Numbered from the stretch's first letter, positions 1-12,550 are shown. The stretch is 64,000 nt of DNA from Eublepharis macularius (GCF_028583425.1 NC_072801.1:57365766-57429765), one strand, 5' to 3'. Numbers and translations: made by a program. The notes: generated from the letters alone by a model not told the origin.

Positions 1-160
1 ATAGGAATCCCTTTCTAGTTCTTAAAACAAAGGAGAGGGATGTCCACACACTGTAAGGAGAGAAATGGTCCCCCTGGTATAGACAAGAAGTCTACCTGAT
101 AGCTTGCAGAAATATCGTTTACACTTTCCCAGTATTCGACATATCCATCCCTGGCTCAAG

Positions 161-550
161 ATGGGTTGCCAAGGTACCTATACCCTCCCCTGCAGGAGCT
201 GGGGGGAACATGGTGTGCTCCCAGCACTGACATGATGATGTCGCTTCTGGGAAGCGATGTTATCATGCAGGCAGCAGGTGTGCTCCAGCGCTTTGCACTG
301 GGCCAGTTCAGCCCATTTGGCCCCAAATTAGCCCCTGTGAAGCATGGGAACATGCCTGCCTCCTGTGCAATGGCATCATTTGAAGAAGTGATGTTGTTGC
401 ACCCCACTGGAAGCATGCCCACTGTGCACTTGCACAGGTTGCCTGCCAGTGACGGGCAATCACTGGGCAGTTTGCCACCTCCCACCAATCACTGCAATGT
501 GGCAAACCTCCAGGAAATTTCCCGCCGATAGCAAGCAACTGGGAACCCTA
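161..550 (-). repeat. GC-rich dispersed repeat with gttgcc/ggcaac-type ends
   Basis: It starts with GGGTTGCCAAGG and ends with GGGAACCCTA. The inside has two TGATGTC/TGATG blocks and the 'cagcccatttggccccaaattagcc' type core seen again at 31.65 kb, 35.95 kb and 54.8 kb. Probably a non-autonomous DNA transposon; family not assigned. Reading frames over it (121, 110 and 76 codons) are accidental. Confidence 0.55.
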
Positions 551-590
551 CTCGAGAACCAGAAGTGAAGCTGTCTAGATGAGAACTAGT

Positions 591-785
591 GTGGTGCAAT
601 AATGCAAGTACTTGGGGCTGGATTTGAATCCCTGCTTGGATCATGAAATTCACTAGGTAGCCTTCAGCCAGTCCCTCTCTTTCAGCCTAACCTAATTCAT
701 AGGTTTATTATGAGGAAAAAATGGGATAACACTGCCATGTATACTACTCTTCTTTGAAGAAGGGTGAAATATAAATGAAATAAAT
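591..785 (+). repeat. tRNA-derived SINE relic
   Basis: Degraded copy of the SINE seen better at 32811-33054: a B-box-like 'ggatttgaatccc', then 'cctaacctaattcat', then a tail 'gaagggtgaaatataaatgaaataaat'. Confidence 0.5.
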
Positions 786-794
786 AGAACAGGG

Positions 795-965
795 AAAAAT
801 CTCACCCAGTTTGTCTCTGTACTCCAACCCCGCCCCCTCTGCCCCCCCCCCATCCCACATGGCTTTTGTCCATGCAAATCCCATAATCCCCACTGTAGCC
901 TTTCTGGGTGGTCAAAGAGGAGCCCTTCCTTCACCAGCACAGAATCTGCATGGATCCCACCCTAC
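795..965 (+). repeat. Unclassified ~170-bp dispersed repeat (copy 1)
   Basis: The block 'atggcttttgtccatgc', then 'ggtcaaagaggag', 'ccttcaccagcac' and 'catggatcccac' recurs at 16200-16400, 40290-40455 and inverted at 27530-27650. It has no coding potential and I do not recognise the family. Confidence 0.5.
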
Positions 966-969
966 CTCC

Positions 970-1654
970 ATTTCTCAACTTCTCTTTTGCCACTGATAGC
1001 CTATTGCCTGTATCGCACTTCATGTCTGCATGCTTTCATTTTGCCTATTTGACTTGCATTAGAATTTAGCAATATCTTTAAGGCATTCTACATTCTAACG
1101 GGACTAGAATTGCCCATCGTAGCTCTGTTAAGGTAGACCCAAGTCTCGGTTTCACAAATGAGATACACTATCAATCTTCCAGCATGTGGGCAAACCGTTA
1201 TTGCAAGACACCTTTGTTCCCCATGTCTGTCTGGCAATGATTATTTAGTGCCACGGTTTCATTATCATGTATCGATTTGCTTTATTGCAATGTTCTAATT
1301 AATATCCCTGTCTATCTTGTGTAATTAGACATATCTATCCATCTGTGGTTTCTCCAACACCAACTACAACATAAATGGAAGAAACATAAAGGAACACCCA
1401 TGTGATTTTCTTATCCCTTAAAAAAAATCTGATCCCATGGGAGATGTGGTTGGATTTTGCCTCAGCATAGCAAGGATCTGATTTAATGGAATTACCAAGT
1501 GGATAGATCACTATCTAACAAGTTTTCTTTGTCTCTTCAAATCATGTTCTTGCAAAGCTGAACAAAAGGCCTTCTGTGGCATGGCAGAAAGACAACTTGA
1601 CACTTTCCCTGCCAAGTATAGCCTACAACTAGAGGAGACACTTGAGGCAATCTG
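970..1654. other. No recognised feature
   Basis: A/T-rich sequence without exon-like open frames or a repeat that I recognise. Confidence 0.4.
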
Positions 1655-1774
1655 AGGGCCAAGCTACACATGACGAATGACACTTGAACGGCAAGTGGAT
1701 TGAATGGAGGGCAAGTGAACAGGGAGAAATACACTTGCTGTTCAAGTGTCATTCGTCATGTGTAGCTTGGCCCT
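1655..1774. mobile_element. Hairpin MITE, GGGCCAAGCTA family, copy 1
   Basis: 120-bp inverted repeat. It begins AGGGCCAAGCTACACATG and ends with its reverse complement; arms continue through 'acgaatgacacttgaa'. TGA lies directly outside both GGGCC ends, a 3-bp target duplication that fits a PIF/Harbinger-type element. Family name is inference. Confidence 0.8.
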
Positions 1775-1867
1775 GAGTGGTTCACTTGGAAAATGAGGGT
1801 TTTTTTCTGTAGGGTCGCATGCACCAGAGTCTTCCGCTCTGCAGCTACTTCAGATCTCTTTTAGCAG

Positions 1868-1935
1868 GAGTTGCTGGACCGTGAACCTACAGCCTTCTGC
1901 ATCAATGCATCTGCTCCACCACCACTGAGCTTTAA
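1868..1935 (-). repeat. tRNA-SINE fragment
   Basis: The minus strand reads like the 'gagcatctgctttgcatgcagaaggt' head of the SINE found at 43589-43795 and 52530-52720. Short and degraded. Confidence 0.35.
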
Positions 1936-2394
1936 GTTATGCCTGGCAAATTCATTTGGATATCTAAAGCCTCCCTCTATACCGAAAACCTGTATTTTGG
2001 ACTCCAGTGACTCTGCGTCAGTCAGGTCTTTCCAGACCTCCTACCCAATATCTTTTTAGCTGGAATATCTAAGCATTCACTTCTGTGCTCTGTTGCTGGC
2101 CCTCCATAGTAACTGATTGGTCAGTATATGAAACAGGATACTTATCTAGATGGCCCACTGGTCTGCTCCATCAGGGTTCTTCTTACGGTTCTCCCGAGAC
2201 AACTTGAATCATTGCTGAGCAGTTTTACCAACAGTAAGCATAGTCTAATGTTAGGCCTTAATTTGCCAAATTATGTTTTTTGACTCTTAACTTCTTCTGG
2301 TTGGGTTGAATACAGAAGGGCTCCATGTGTCAGAGAGGAAAGGGGAGATTTTGTATAGAGCAATGGGGAGATAGGGTTTTATTGTCCTGACTCT
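1936..2394. other. No recognised feature
   Basis: Mixed-composition sequence; a few words recall SINE tails ('tggcccactggtctgctccatcagggttc') but no copy can be delimited. Confidence 0.35.
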
Positions 2395-2512
2395 GGGCCA
2401 AGCTACACATGACGAATGACACTTGAATGGCAAGTGTATTTCTCCCTGTTCACTTGCCCTCTACTCAATCCACTTGCTGTTCAAGTGTCATTCGTCATGT
2501 GTAGCTTGGCCC
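2395..2512. mobile_element. Hairpin MITE, GGGCCAAGCTA family, copy 2
   Basis: 118-bp inverted repeat with arms nearly identical to copy 1 (1655-1774), centre inverted relative to it. TCT directly flanks both ends, a 3-bp target duplication. Confidence 0.82.
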
Positions 2513-3120
2513 TCTGTCATAAATGCTTTCTATCTAGTGACCTTTTGTTGTGATCCTTTAAACTGTGAAGGGAAAGTCTCTTCAGCTGTTCCATGCTTCT
2601 GATCACAAAGTACTCTTGGCTACTGTCATCTCCATCTTTCTATACAAGAAGAGGATAGTCTTTTATACCCTATTTGTGTGTGGGGGGAACATTTGAGCAT
2701 GCAAAATACCCTTGCTTGAAATGGTACCATCCAGGAAAGCTTTTGCCCACTTGATTCACCTAAATTGTAGAACTGAGACTACAGTTCTAAGAATTTTTCT
2801 TAGAAGTAAATTCCATTGGCATCCAGAAGGACTACTTCCAAGTAAACATTTAGTGATGCAACAAGGCTCTCTGTTTGCCTTTCCAACATTTCAGAGTCTT
2901 TTCTATGTCACACCCTCTGTTTCATCTGGACCAATTTTTTAGTTTCGTCATCACCTCCCACGGCATACATACCTTTTCCCCAAACCCCACCAATACCACC
3001 TCCTCCCTCCACCCACTCTAAAGTCCAAGCCTTTTAAGCAACAGGTTGACCAGGACAAGAGAACAGAAATCATTGAGGTAAATAGTCAGCAGCACCAGTC
3101 TACACTCATGAAACTGCCAT
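2513..3120. other. No recognised feature
   Basis: No exon-like frame or named repeat. A T/C-rich stretch lies near 2940-3030. Confidence 0.35.
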
Positions 3121-3124
3121 ATAC

Positions 3125-3325
3125 AAAGTTAGACCATTAGCCTATGAAGGTCAGGATTGTCAGGGCTGGCAGATAGCAGCTCTCCAGGGTCTCAGAAGTC
3201 TTTCCCATCGTCTGCAACCTGAGATCCTTTTAAAACTGGAGATGCTAAGGACTGGACCTGGTACAATGTGAGTGTAAAGCAGATGCTTTACTTATCTTGA
3301 TCCACAGTCCCTCCCCATGTGTTTT
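3125..3325 (-). repeat. tRNA-derived SINE relic
   Basis: The minus strand carries the 'gtaaagcatctgctttacac' head, the 'ttttaaaaggatctcaggt' middle and the 'ctgccagccctgacaa' region of the SINE at 43589-43795. Degraded. Confidence 0.5.
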
Positions 3326-3782
3326 TGACTTCTGTCACCATGGCTTATGTGCAGTGCAATGACTTCAGTTCCATATTTCCTATATTCTAAAGCATAGCTA
3401 TTGAAAACATCCAGATTATCTTCACCCATGTGGGGGGGGGCTTCTCAAGGGAAGGTTTGAAATATTGAAACATTAACTATTCCAGTCTCAACCATCAAGG
3501 CCTCCTTATCTAAATTTTGCCAGCTGGGTATTTCATGTGTGTCTTCCCTAAGGAAACCGTTATTTATTCCAGGAAGCTGTGAATTTCAGAAGCTGCGTGT
3601 TATTGATTCTTTCCTAAGAATCCTAAGATACAGAATAGGGGAGCTAAGATACCTTGGAGCATTTTTGTTTTTGTTTTTTAAACATAGGCCTCCAAGAGAT
3701 TTCGAGTGTCAGACTTCTTCTACCTGAAAAGGAGTTTGTTTAGAGCTTTTCTTAAGAGAAAAAAAATATTCTCTTTGAAGAA

Positions 3783-3974
3783 GGGCCGTTTCCGCACGGC
3801 TTACCTCAACCCAGAATGCTGCGCAACATGCCAATAAAACAGTGGAAGATCGCGTTGTTGTGCGGAAGATTGCGCAACATCGCGCAAAACTCATGTGAGA
3901 AAATGCAATGTTCCGCGTTTTTTCTGCATGTTGCGCAGCGTTCCAGGTTGAGGTAAGCCGTGCGGAAACGGCCC
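3783..3974. mobile_element. Hairpin MITE with a 29-bp perfect terminal inverted repeat
   Basis: The arms 3783-3811 and 3946-3974 are exact reverse complements (GGGCCGTTTCCGCACGGC...). The inside is rich in 'gcgcaac' words and also folds on itself. A related copy is at 55835-56038. No clear target duplication seen. Non-coding. Confidence 0.85.
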
Positions 3975-4729
3975 AGCTTAGAAAACATGGGGGGGGGGAG
4001 GGAACAGAAAATCCAATAGAGGACAAAACAATGCCTTGTAACTAAACACGCAGTTCCTTCAAAGAAAAGGCATTCTGTTCACAGAACAGGGACAGCAGTT
4101 CCCACCAGTTTCCCACTCCCTCCCCATAGCCTCCCCCACCACCCGCTTTGCCCTTTATGCTGTTCCCTCAAGGACTGCTGACCCGCCAGGGACAACATTT
4201 CTGGCAGCTGAGTAGGCTACAGCAGGAGATGGGAGTGGAAAAGTCTCCTCCACAAAGTCCACAAGTTGTGGGATACACAATAATAAAAGCAAAAGTAATA
4301 ATCACGTACAAAATCATTGCAAGCCTCCAACTCTTGATGGAAACAGACAGCTGGATACCTCCCCCTCCACTACTGATCAGTTAGTTTTTTCCAGTGGCAA
4401 CAGCAGTAATGAGGAAATGGAGGAGCTGGCTTTCAGTATTCTTTTTGCAGATGTCTAGAATGGCTGAAGTCAAGGAGAACGAGCGTTGCATAATTTTCCC
4501 AGAATTGCAAAATCAGTTTACAGCAGTTGCTTTTCCAATGACATCATTAAGTCCGTGAAAAGTTGAGAAACCAACAATTGTGGGTTCCCTTGACAGTTTT
4601 GGAAGACATAACAAGGAAGCAAGTTTGTATAACAGTTTAGTTTAAGTATATACAAAAGATGAGTTTGATTTAGATAAGCGTCGGGCAACAATATTAAATT
4701 GTTGACTATCCAAAGATGAATAGAAGTCC
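3975..4729. other. No recognised feature
   Basis: Begins with a G9-run, then purine- and pyrimidine-rich blocks. No gene or repeat that I can name. Confidence 0.35.
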
Positions 4730-5400
4730 ATATTCACTACTGGATATGTCAATTCAGTTTGTACAAATATGAAAGAAAGGTTTTACAAATTAATAGATAT
4801 GTGGTTTTAACTCCTAAGACAAGGAGTAAAGTACATTTTTCTAATGCTTCAAAAGCAGAAAAGTCTCTTCCAGCTACGTCCACATGTGGTGGTCATATCT
4901 GTTTATGCAAACGTTTGAGGAGAAGGTTCATTGTATGCTAAATCTCCAGCCCTCAAGAAGCCCTAAAATTGTTCTTTTAACCCATCTCATTTCAAATTAT
5001 TTTTTTAAATGGAGTTAAAGTATGGTGTTTGGCAGCCAAAATACCAATCACTCACTTAGAAATTTGTGGTAAATAGGAACATTAAAAGTTGGATTGGCAG
5101 GGAGCCAAAATTCTGAGATTAGTGAAATTATTTGTTTGAAAGACAAAAGACAGTTAAAACCTTCATTTCTGACTGCTTGGAGACCCCTTCTAGCTTTTTG
5201 GCAGCTAAAACTGAAATTAAATTTATGTGTGTATAATTGTTACACTCATTTTTGAAATGTAATGCAATCTAAGTGTTCTCTTTAATGGTTGACTATTTTA
5301 TGTTTGTGTATCGGAAGTGTTTAACTGGTTTCTCTTTTCCTTCTTTGATGTTCTCTACCTTTGTATAAATTTTTGTATATATTTTTTAATAAAAAGCTTG
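4730..5400 (+). repeat. L1-type LINE 3' end, degraded
   Basis: A broken frame at 4759-4941 (VLTPKTRSKV, then ATSTCGGHICLCK) sits where L1 ORF2 has its Cys/His-rich C-terminal region. It is followed by an A/T-rich 3' UTR and an end reading 'ttgtataaatttttgtatat...aataaaaag'. Suggestive, not decisive. Confidence 0.45.
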
Positions 5401-8039
5401 CAAACTGCTTCACTCATAGGCATCAACCCAATAAAAGAGGATCTTCTATAATTAAAAAGCCAAACTGTATCAAAATTTAGAGTAGGACATCCACAAAGAG
5501 GCAGTTTAAGAAAGCCCATACTCAAGATACCTGCAACTTAACTTTACTGATAATTGACAGGTTGATTAATAAACTATAAAGTTTCTACCGCCCAGACACT
5601 TATTGTTGCAAGCAATTCATTAGGAAGTAGCACACATAACTTATGTGACATAAGTTCCTGCAGCACATAATAAATATACATGGAAGCACCCTACGCAATG
5701 GTTTTAGTTCACTGGCATAAATTTGCACATGGTTCATATTCAGATGCATAGTAACTGTTAATCTCTAATGTTTCCCTTTCTGTAAAGCATATCTAAGAAG
5801 CAAAACAGTTGCATACACAAAAAAATGCCTACCATTCTCATACTGGTTATTCTAGCATTCTACTTTGGAATATACCTTTATTTGAATATTCTGTTTTCTT
5901 GCTTTCACCAAACCCAAGTACAAAACACATACTTCATTTTCTATATGGTGATGAAATATCATGGAATAATAAAAATTACCCTGTTTTGCAAGCATTCGCC
6001 ACTGTTAACCACCCTGAGACTGTGGGATGGGGAGGCTAGGAATCTAAGTAAATAAGCCTTCCCAGATTATGGGGTGGATCCAACTATCCACCAAGGAGCC
6101 TTCCTCCAACTAGTGGCTTTTCCTCCAACAGAAGAGGCACTTAAGATGGAAGGAGTCTCCTTTGACTGGAGGAGGGCTTCATGCTTGAGACAAAAGGAAA
6201 GGTGGGTATTTATTATAATAAATAAATAATTGTAATAAATAAATAAACTTAGTGGAGTGATAGGATAGGGATAGACTAACAAAAAAAATAAACCAGCTAT
6301 CAAAAATAGTCAGACTCTTTTCTTCAAAGTAATGCTTCTAATGCAGGGAGATAGGATTTCCACAGTATTCAAAATACAAAATGTTGTTACTGGGAAAATA
6401 GAGCTCACTCGTTTCCCTTCCCCAAGCAGTTCTATTGTTAGGCAAGTGTCAGCTGCACCTGTAGTCACAATAATTTATCATGCACAATGTTTAGATATTT
6501 CCTGTGATACCACTAGTGATAAATGATGCCTTCCCTTCCACACATGCCTGCGGCATGCCATGTACCTTTTAAAAAATCTTCTGCTTTTGACCTGGTAGAA
6601 CAACTACATCTTCACCTGGCACGCAAGATCCGACAGAATTGGTGCCAAGCAAGTAGCTGTGGGTAGGGTGTTCTACATGGGAGGATGCCCAAGGAGTCTG
6701 TTCTTCAAACCTGCCTCAGCTCAGACAAAGGAGAGGAGCACGTCAGCGCTTATAAGAAGACCTTTATTGATGGGCAAGAATATACAGGAGAGCAAATTAG
6801 GTTTCCTGGTCTCCAAGCATTTAGGGCTTTATGCCATTCAGGTGTAACTTGGCAGGGCTATAATTTGCATTAACAGTGGCATATGTTCCTGCACATTAAC
6901 CCCATTCACAAATTTCAGATGGGGTGGGCACTAATTGATATTTCTTCTCCGGTAAGACCCTGCTGAATTCATTGGAGCTTTTTCCCAAGTAAATGTGTGT
7001 AGGGCGAAAGAGTTTGGAGTACCTTGGGAAAGTATCCCTAAGAACCAAGAAACTGTCTCTAACACGTAATTTGACTCTAGGCAAGCCCAATGCCTTTGAA
7101 TAACTCATTTTTCCATCTGCAACATGGAGATAATGATTGCTTCTTTTGCTAATGAGCCCCACCACACCCTTGCTTATCTTCATAAAACATTTCAAAGGTG
7201 CTAAGCAAACACTGTTACTGTTGTTACGCGCCTCCAAGAATAAACAGTTTCAAAATTTCCCAGCTATTAGACCCTGGGAGATAGTATAGGTGTATCTCTA
7301 CAAGGAGATATGGGGTCTAGTACCAAGAGTGTATGAGTAGAGACTCCTGGGTTCTATCGCTAATTCTGAGAGGCAAGTAAAGGCTAGGAGGTTGCAGTAG
7401 ATTGAGAGCCAAGATGTGAGTGTGTGTTCTGGTGGGTTCCCTCTCTAGATCTTGGGCAGGGAATCAGGTCAAATGAATTGGAAGAGAGGTGTGTAACAAC
7501 AGTACGTCTGAGTGCTCTTGAATTCCATGGATAACTATGGTAATCCCATCTCATCTCAGCACAACTCAAAACAAAGAAAGAAATGGCATCCTTTCCATTC
7601 CATTTTATGAAAGACTACATAAGATTCTTCAGCCGTTTCTGTTTCCCCCATGTGGCAATGCACCAAGGGCTACAGCCAGCTTTCCTTGTGGGGTGGGACC
7701 TCTACATTTCCAGGAGGGGCTTTCAAGAAATGGACTGGAAAATCAGCCATTTGCTTCAACACCTTTTCTGCTAGGTTCTTTCAAAGAATCACGGGAGCTC
7801 CACACTGTGTGGCAGGAACTGCACTGAGATCTGAATTAGGTGTGCGCTCCTTAGAGGCAAGAGTCTGGGCATCTGGGCTCAGATTTTGGCTCATGCTAAC
7901 TTATGCTTCCCCGTGAATGGGTGGGCTCTTTTTACTGAGGATGGATGCCTTTTAAACAACCGGGCAGAAACTGGTAACCTCCTGCTTGGACCGGCTTGGG
8001 ATTTCCCCTAACAGTATTGACCACCCCAGTCTGACGTTT
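5401..8039. other. No gene seen; AT-rich unique-looking sequence
   Basis: I see no exon with splice sites, no long frame and no delimited repeat, apart from a small AAAT/TAAA-rich patch at 6205-6245. Short open frames in both strands overlap one another and show no family motif. Confidence 0.4.
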
Positions 8040-8049
8040 ATTAGAAATT

Positions 8050-8620
8050 TGATTTTTGAGGCTTCATGCCTTAGATGAGTTCAGTACTAGAACCCAAGCC
8101 TGTAGAGTTTGCTCCCCTCTCTACTTGGGATTGGTATATCCAGAATCTAGCCCAGCATATCTTAATTATTTGACGGTTCCTAAATATTGATGAGGCTTTA
8201 TGTTGGATCGTTTTAATGCAATCCCAACCGCAGAACTATCTGGCCACTTGGGAAGGATCCCATTAGCTGATAGACTTTGCAGCTGCAACACCTTGCTTCA
8301 CTATTAATTGGATTGTCCAGAATTCCATAGGTATAGGACTAAATTTGTTTCTCCCTTTGTAAAGGATCTGGCCTGTGTTCCAGTCCGCTATAAGCTACAG
8401 ATCCTTTTAGCTGGAAGTGATCATAATATTACTATGGTAGTAGCCAACAGATAGCCAGATCTGGACAACTTAGTGTTCCAGCTGGTTGGTGTTGGTTATA
8501 TCCATCATTATTATTATCATTACTTGCTGTTTTCATTATCATTGCTGTCAGATCTTCTGTATTGTTGATTCTCAAGACGTAGTCATAAGAGCAGAGAATA
8601 AAGAATGCAAGTCATTTGTT
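8050..8620 (+). repeat. LINE 3' terminal relic
   Basis: Around 8265-8450 a frame reads ADRLCSCNTLL, then LDCPEFHRYRTKF, then LLAGSDHNITMVVA, the pattern of the C-terminal end of lizard LINE proteins (Cys pair, 'CP.F...R'). It is followed by a non-coding tail. A related tail is at 13865-14145. Clade not assigned. Confidence 0.45.
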
Positions 8621-9714
8621 TATTTTTGATTAACAGAAGACATTTTCTGACATTATATTAATGCACATCAGGAGTCTACCAACTGTGTGTAACAGGAACA
8701 CACACACCACCAATGATCCTTCCAATACACAGTTGTGGTGTTGTGTAAATAGGAGCAAAATGCATATTTATCATGTATTTCCAGCCACAGTATGAATGAA
8801 TGTGAACTCTCAAAAACCAGTGGTCAGTGTGCACTAAAGCTCTATGCACATGTAACCCCCCATGAGCTAGCTGGTTTAGCCCAGGAGGGTGGAATCAGTA
8901 TCTGGAGCTAGGCAGCAGAGGAAGAGGCTGGTTGCTGGAGAGCTAGATAAAATTTTATATTTTCTTATCATCTTGAATAAGGGCTGTAATTTCTGTTTTG
9001 AAGAGTGAGGTCTGGGTTCTGGTTTGTTTCTGTAATCAAGAGGACTATATCAAGGGACTCTGACACTTGGTGGACCTCAAAAGGTGGACTTTGCTCACTC
9101 TGAAGTGGTACCAAGTTACCTGGCTGAACTTAAAAACATTATTCGTTGCAAGTTTTCGTTTTCTGTTGCACCTCTATGTTTGGCTATAAAAATCTAGTTG
9201 TATTGTTCTATCTATTGAAAAGTTTTGATTGGTCCTGCAAGTATGGTTCCTAATTTATTATTATTATTAAGCTCAGAGCAGATCACATCCAGTTGAAACA
9301 TATACAATATAGACAATATGGGCAATCAAAACTGGTTGCATTAAAAGAGCTGTTGCAATTGCGCAACCCACCCTCAGCAGCTCATATAGCACAATCCCAC
9401 GTGTAATCATTTGGGCCCACAGTGGCCGATGGTAAACGACAAATTTAGCCCCATAGAACCCATGCAGAAGGAGGTTACACACGCATTTTCCCTAATCGCA
9501 CAACATGGCAAGAAGAGTGATGTGGCACTTAGCACCACCATTTTGAAGGCAGAACTTACCTACTTCCCCACACTTTAATGGCTGTGGGGAAGCACCCACA
9601 TGGACGCTGTTGCTCACAAGAACCCCAAAGTTCTTCCTTTCATCCAGCTCAAAAGGAAAGCCCCTGGAGTTTCACAAACTGTGATTACAATGAGCATGCT
9701 TTTCAGGATCTCTG
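8621..9714. other. No recognised feature
   Basis: AT-rich with a short TTA run near 9253-9272. No gene or named repeat. Confidence 0.35.
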
Positions 9715-9815
9715 ATGTAGCTATCTGATATTATATTAGCTGGAGAATCTAGGAATTGCATTTCGGGCTTCCTGCATGAATGTGTCTTCTACCACTGAGG
9801 TACAGCCCTTTCCCT
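9715..9815 (-). repeat. tRNA-SINE fragment
   Basis: Minus strand: 'ggctgtacctcagtggtagaagacacattcatgcagg' and a B-box-like region, head of the SINE family at 43589-43795. Confidence 0.4.
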
Positions 9816-11199
9816 CAAGAAAGTAGGTCCTCTTTCACTGAGAGTTTGACCTCAGCATCCCCAATGCCTTTCCAAGGTCAAGGCCAGTTTCAGATTTCCA
9901 CAATCTGGAGTCACTCATCCTCATGATTAATTCAACAGGCCAAAAGCGTCGATCTGGACTCAGAAGCCACGAAAAGCCTTTGAGGTGGTGTGGCAGGCTG
10001 GCATCAAGCAAGTAACCACTTAATTGAGCTTATATAAAGCTGCAAGGTTTTGCAAGGTAGGTGTAGCTTGTAGGATATAGGTAAGGTGAGTTGATGACAT
10101 TGCAGGATGTTGTGGAAACCTCATTGAAGACAGCGTGTAGAAATTGTTGGTTTTCCAGATCTCCTGAAAAGCAGGCTGGTGCATAAGAACTAGCTTAACA
10201 CTCTTAGTTTAAAAAAAACCCTCAACATCCTGTATTGTTCATATCTAAAAGTACAATGATTTAGTCCAACTTTTCTAACCTTACAGGATCCTAAAAACTA
10301 CTAACTCTCATAATAAACTTTTCCAAGAATAGCAAACAAACTACAAGTGTTTTTGAGATGGGGGAGTAGTTTATTGATATTACTGGTTTTGATGTTTTAT
10401 TATGGTTGGTTTAAGTTGGATCTGGGTGGTCCTTGGACTGTATTTTAACTGTTGCTGTTTTATTTTAATCTGTTTTCTTTGCTTTCATTATATTGTTTTT
10501 AATGGCATTTTCTTTACCTACAATTTTGTAACTCACCCCAAGTGCTTTTTTTAAAAGTAGCATAATGTATAAAAGATAAAAACAATAGCACACCAAGAAA
10601 AAACAAAAGATTTAAAAAAAATATTCCACGCAACCAAAGAACACCAACCACATAAAACAGTAGTTTTAAGCAGGGGGGCATAACATGGAAAAGGCAAATA
10701 ACACTTGGGTGAGATGAGAATTTTGACTTGCAAAGGAGGAGGAAGGATGCCAAACCTCCAGAGGGAGAGAATTCCAAAAGGCAAGTGGCTAGGGAAGAAA
10801 GGGTTAAATGGTCTCTTTCCCCCCTCCCTTCCCAAGCTCAGCTCCACCAGACATTTGTGTACATAGTTGTTGTTGTTTTTAAAGCCCTCAGGGAAAGAAC
10901 TAATCACAGAACTCAACATGTGTAGTTCCACCCAATGGACAAACCACAATGTGTTTCATAGAATTCAATGCTAAGTATCTGCAAAGTAGGCGATAGCCGC
11001 CCATCCTAATTGGCATCTTGCTCAACCCAATGCATGCTGTGACTTGGGTTAATATGGGGTGGATTCAGGAGGACAGCAGAGGCGATGGAGCTACCAGATG
11101 TACACCACCAAGGAACTGGATGTTTGGTGCAGAATTTGGCAATCCTGATAATCTCAATTTTTGCAGGGGCAGGGAACAAACAAGTTTCTAAACCCACTA
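9816..11199. other. LINE-like 3' tail near 10370-10540; otherwise nothing recognised
   Basis: 10370-10540 has the T-rich 'ttgatgttttattatggttgg...tattgtttttaat' texture of a LINE 3' UTR followed by 'aactcacccca'. The overlapping frames at 10514-10949 are low-complexity and not coding. Confidence 0.3.
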
Positions 11200-11580
11200 G
11201 AGATTATATACATGGGCTTTCAGAAGTCTTTTGACAAAGTGCCTCACCAAAGAGTAAGCAAACTTAGTGGTTATGGAATAGAGAATGGGTCCTCTTATGG
11301 ATTAAAAACAGGTTAAATTAAAGAAAGTAGAGAGTAGGAATAAATCAACCATTCTCATAATGGAGGGAGTAAGCAGTTGAGGTCCCATAAGGATTGAAAT
11401 TGGGGCCAATATAATTTAATTTGTTCACAAATGACCTGGAAATGGGGGTGAGGAGTGTAGTGGCCAAGTTTGCAGATGACATGAAATTTTTCAGGATGGT
11501 GAGAATCTGACTGTGAAGAGCTCCAGGAGGAGCTCCACAAAGTGGCTGAGTGGGCATTTGCACTGGAAACAGAGCATCCC
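11200..11580 (+). repeat. CR1 LINE reverse-transcriptase relic
   Basis: Broken frames give FQKSFDKVPHQRV, SGYGIENGS, GPILFNLFTNDLE and KFADDMKFF, the ordered motifs of a CR1 reverse transcriptase (FADD is the catalytic box). Several frame breaks; old copy. Confidence 0.75.
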
Positions 11581-12323
11581 CGAATGTAGCATTTTCTACA
11601 CATTTTCCTCCATCAGCTACTATTTCCCTTGCATTTTTGTGGGTGCTGGAATGAGGTGAGCCAAAGCAGCACAGTTCAGTCCATTCTACTGTGTCATTCT
11701 GATGAGTGGACCAATCAAATTTGGCAGAGGAATTCTGCAACAGAGAATTTTGAGAGCCTCCCTCATCTACAAGCCGTCGGAAACGTCTAAGAGTGGGGTG
11801 CTCTGTACTGACATGAGTTCATCATGACCTCGAGTGAATAAACCCCCTGCAGCCAGATTCAATGTGGTGGATGCTTTCCTATAATGGTTTGAGTGACAAT
11901 TTGTACGCTTGTTGATGTTTTGCTAGAGAGTAATGAAAAGACGGAGGTATTTCAGAAATGAGAAAGAATTCCAAACACACATGAGTCATTTCTGCTCTTA
12001 ATTTATTATTTTAAACACTTCTTAAATCCCAGTCTTCATTATAGTTATGACTGTCGGGGTTTCCAGTGTCTGCTATGCTCCCTCACCTTAAACTCATCTC
12101 TACCAGTGTCCACAGTTCACTTGCCGATGTACAAATTTGAGATTTCCTTTATTTATGGGTCTTGCCAAGTTGACTGTATAATTTACACTGGGCATTTGAC
12201 AATGACTGGTTGTGATCCTCAAGAAATCTGGTAGGTATTGGTTCTCTCTCTTCCATACACAAGAAGTTGTTGTTGCATTATCAATTCAACTGGGATTAAT
12301 CTTTTTAAGGATTAACTATACTA

Positions 12324-12550
12324 AAGGTAAAGGTAGTCCCCTGTGCAAGCACTGAGTCATTACTGACTCAAGGGGGGACCTTGCATCGTGACGTTTTCTT
12401 GGCAAACTTTTTACGGGGTGGTTTGCCATTGCCTTCCCCAGTCATCTGCACTTTACCCTCAGGAAACTGGGTACTCATTTTACCGACCTCAGAAGGATGG
12501 AAGGCTGAGTCAACCTTGAGCCAGCTACCTGAACCCGGCTTTCTCTCAGT
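12324..12550 (-). repeat. SINE (family with 'aaaggtaaaggtag' tail), 5' truncated
   Basis: Plus strand reads 'aaaggtaaaggtagtccc', then 'gtttgccattgccttcccc', then 'tactcattttaccgacctc', 'ggaaggctgagtcaacctt', a SINE widespread in squamates whose tRNA-like head would lie to the right and is missing. Confidence 0.65.
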
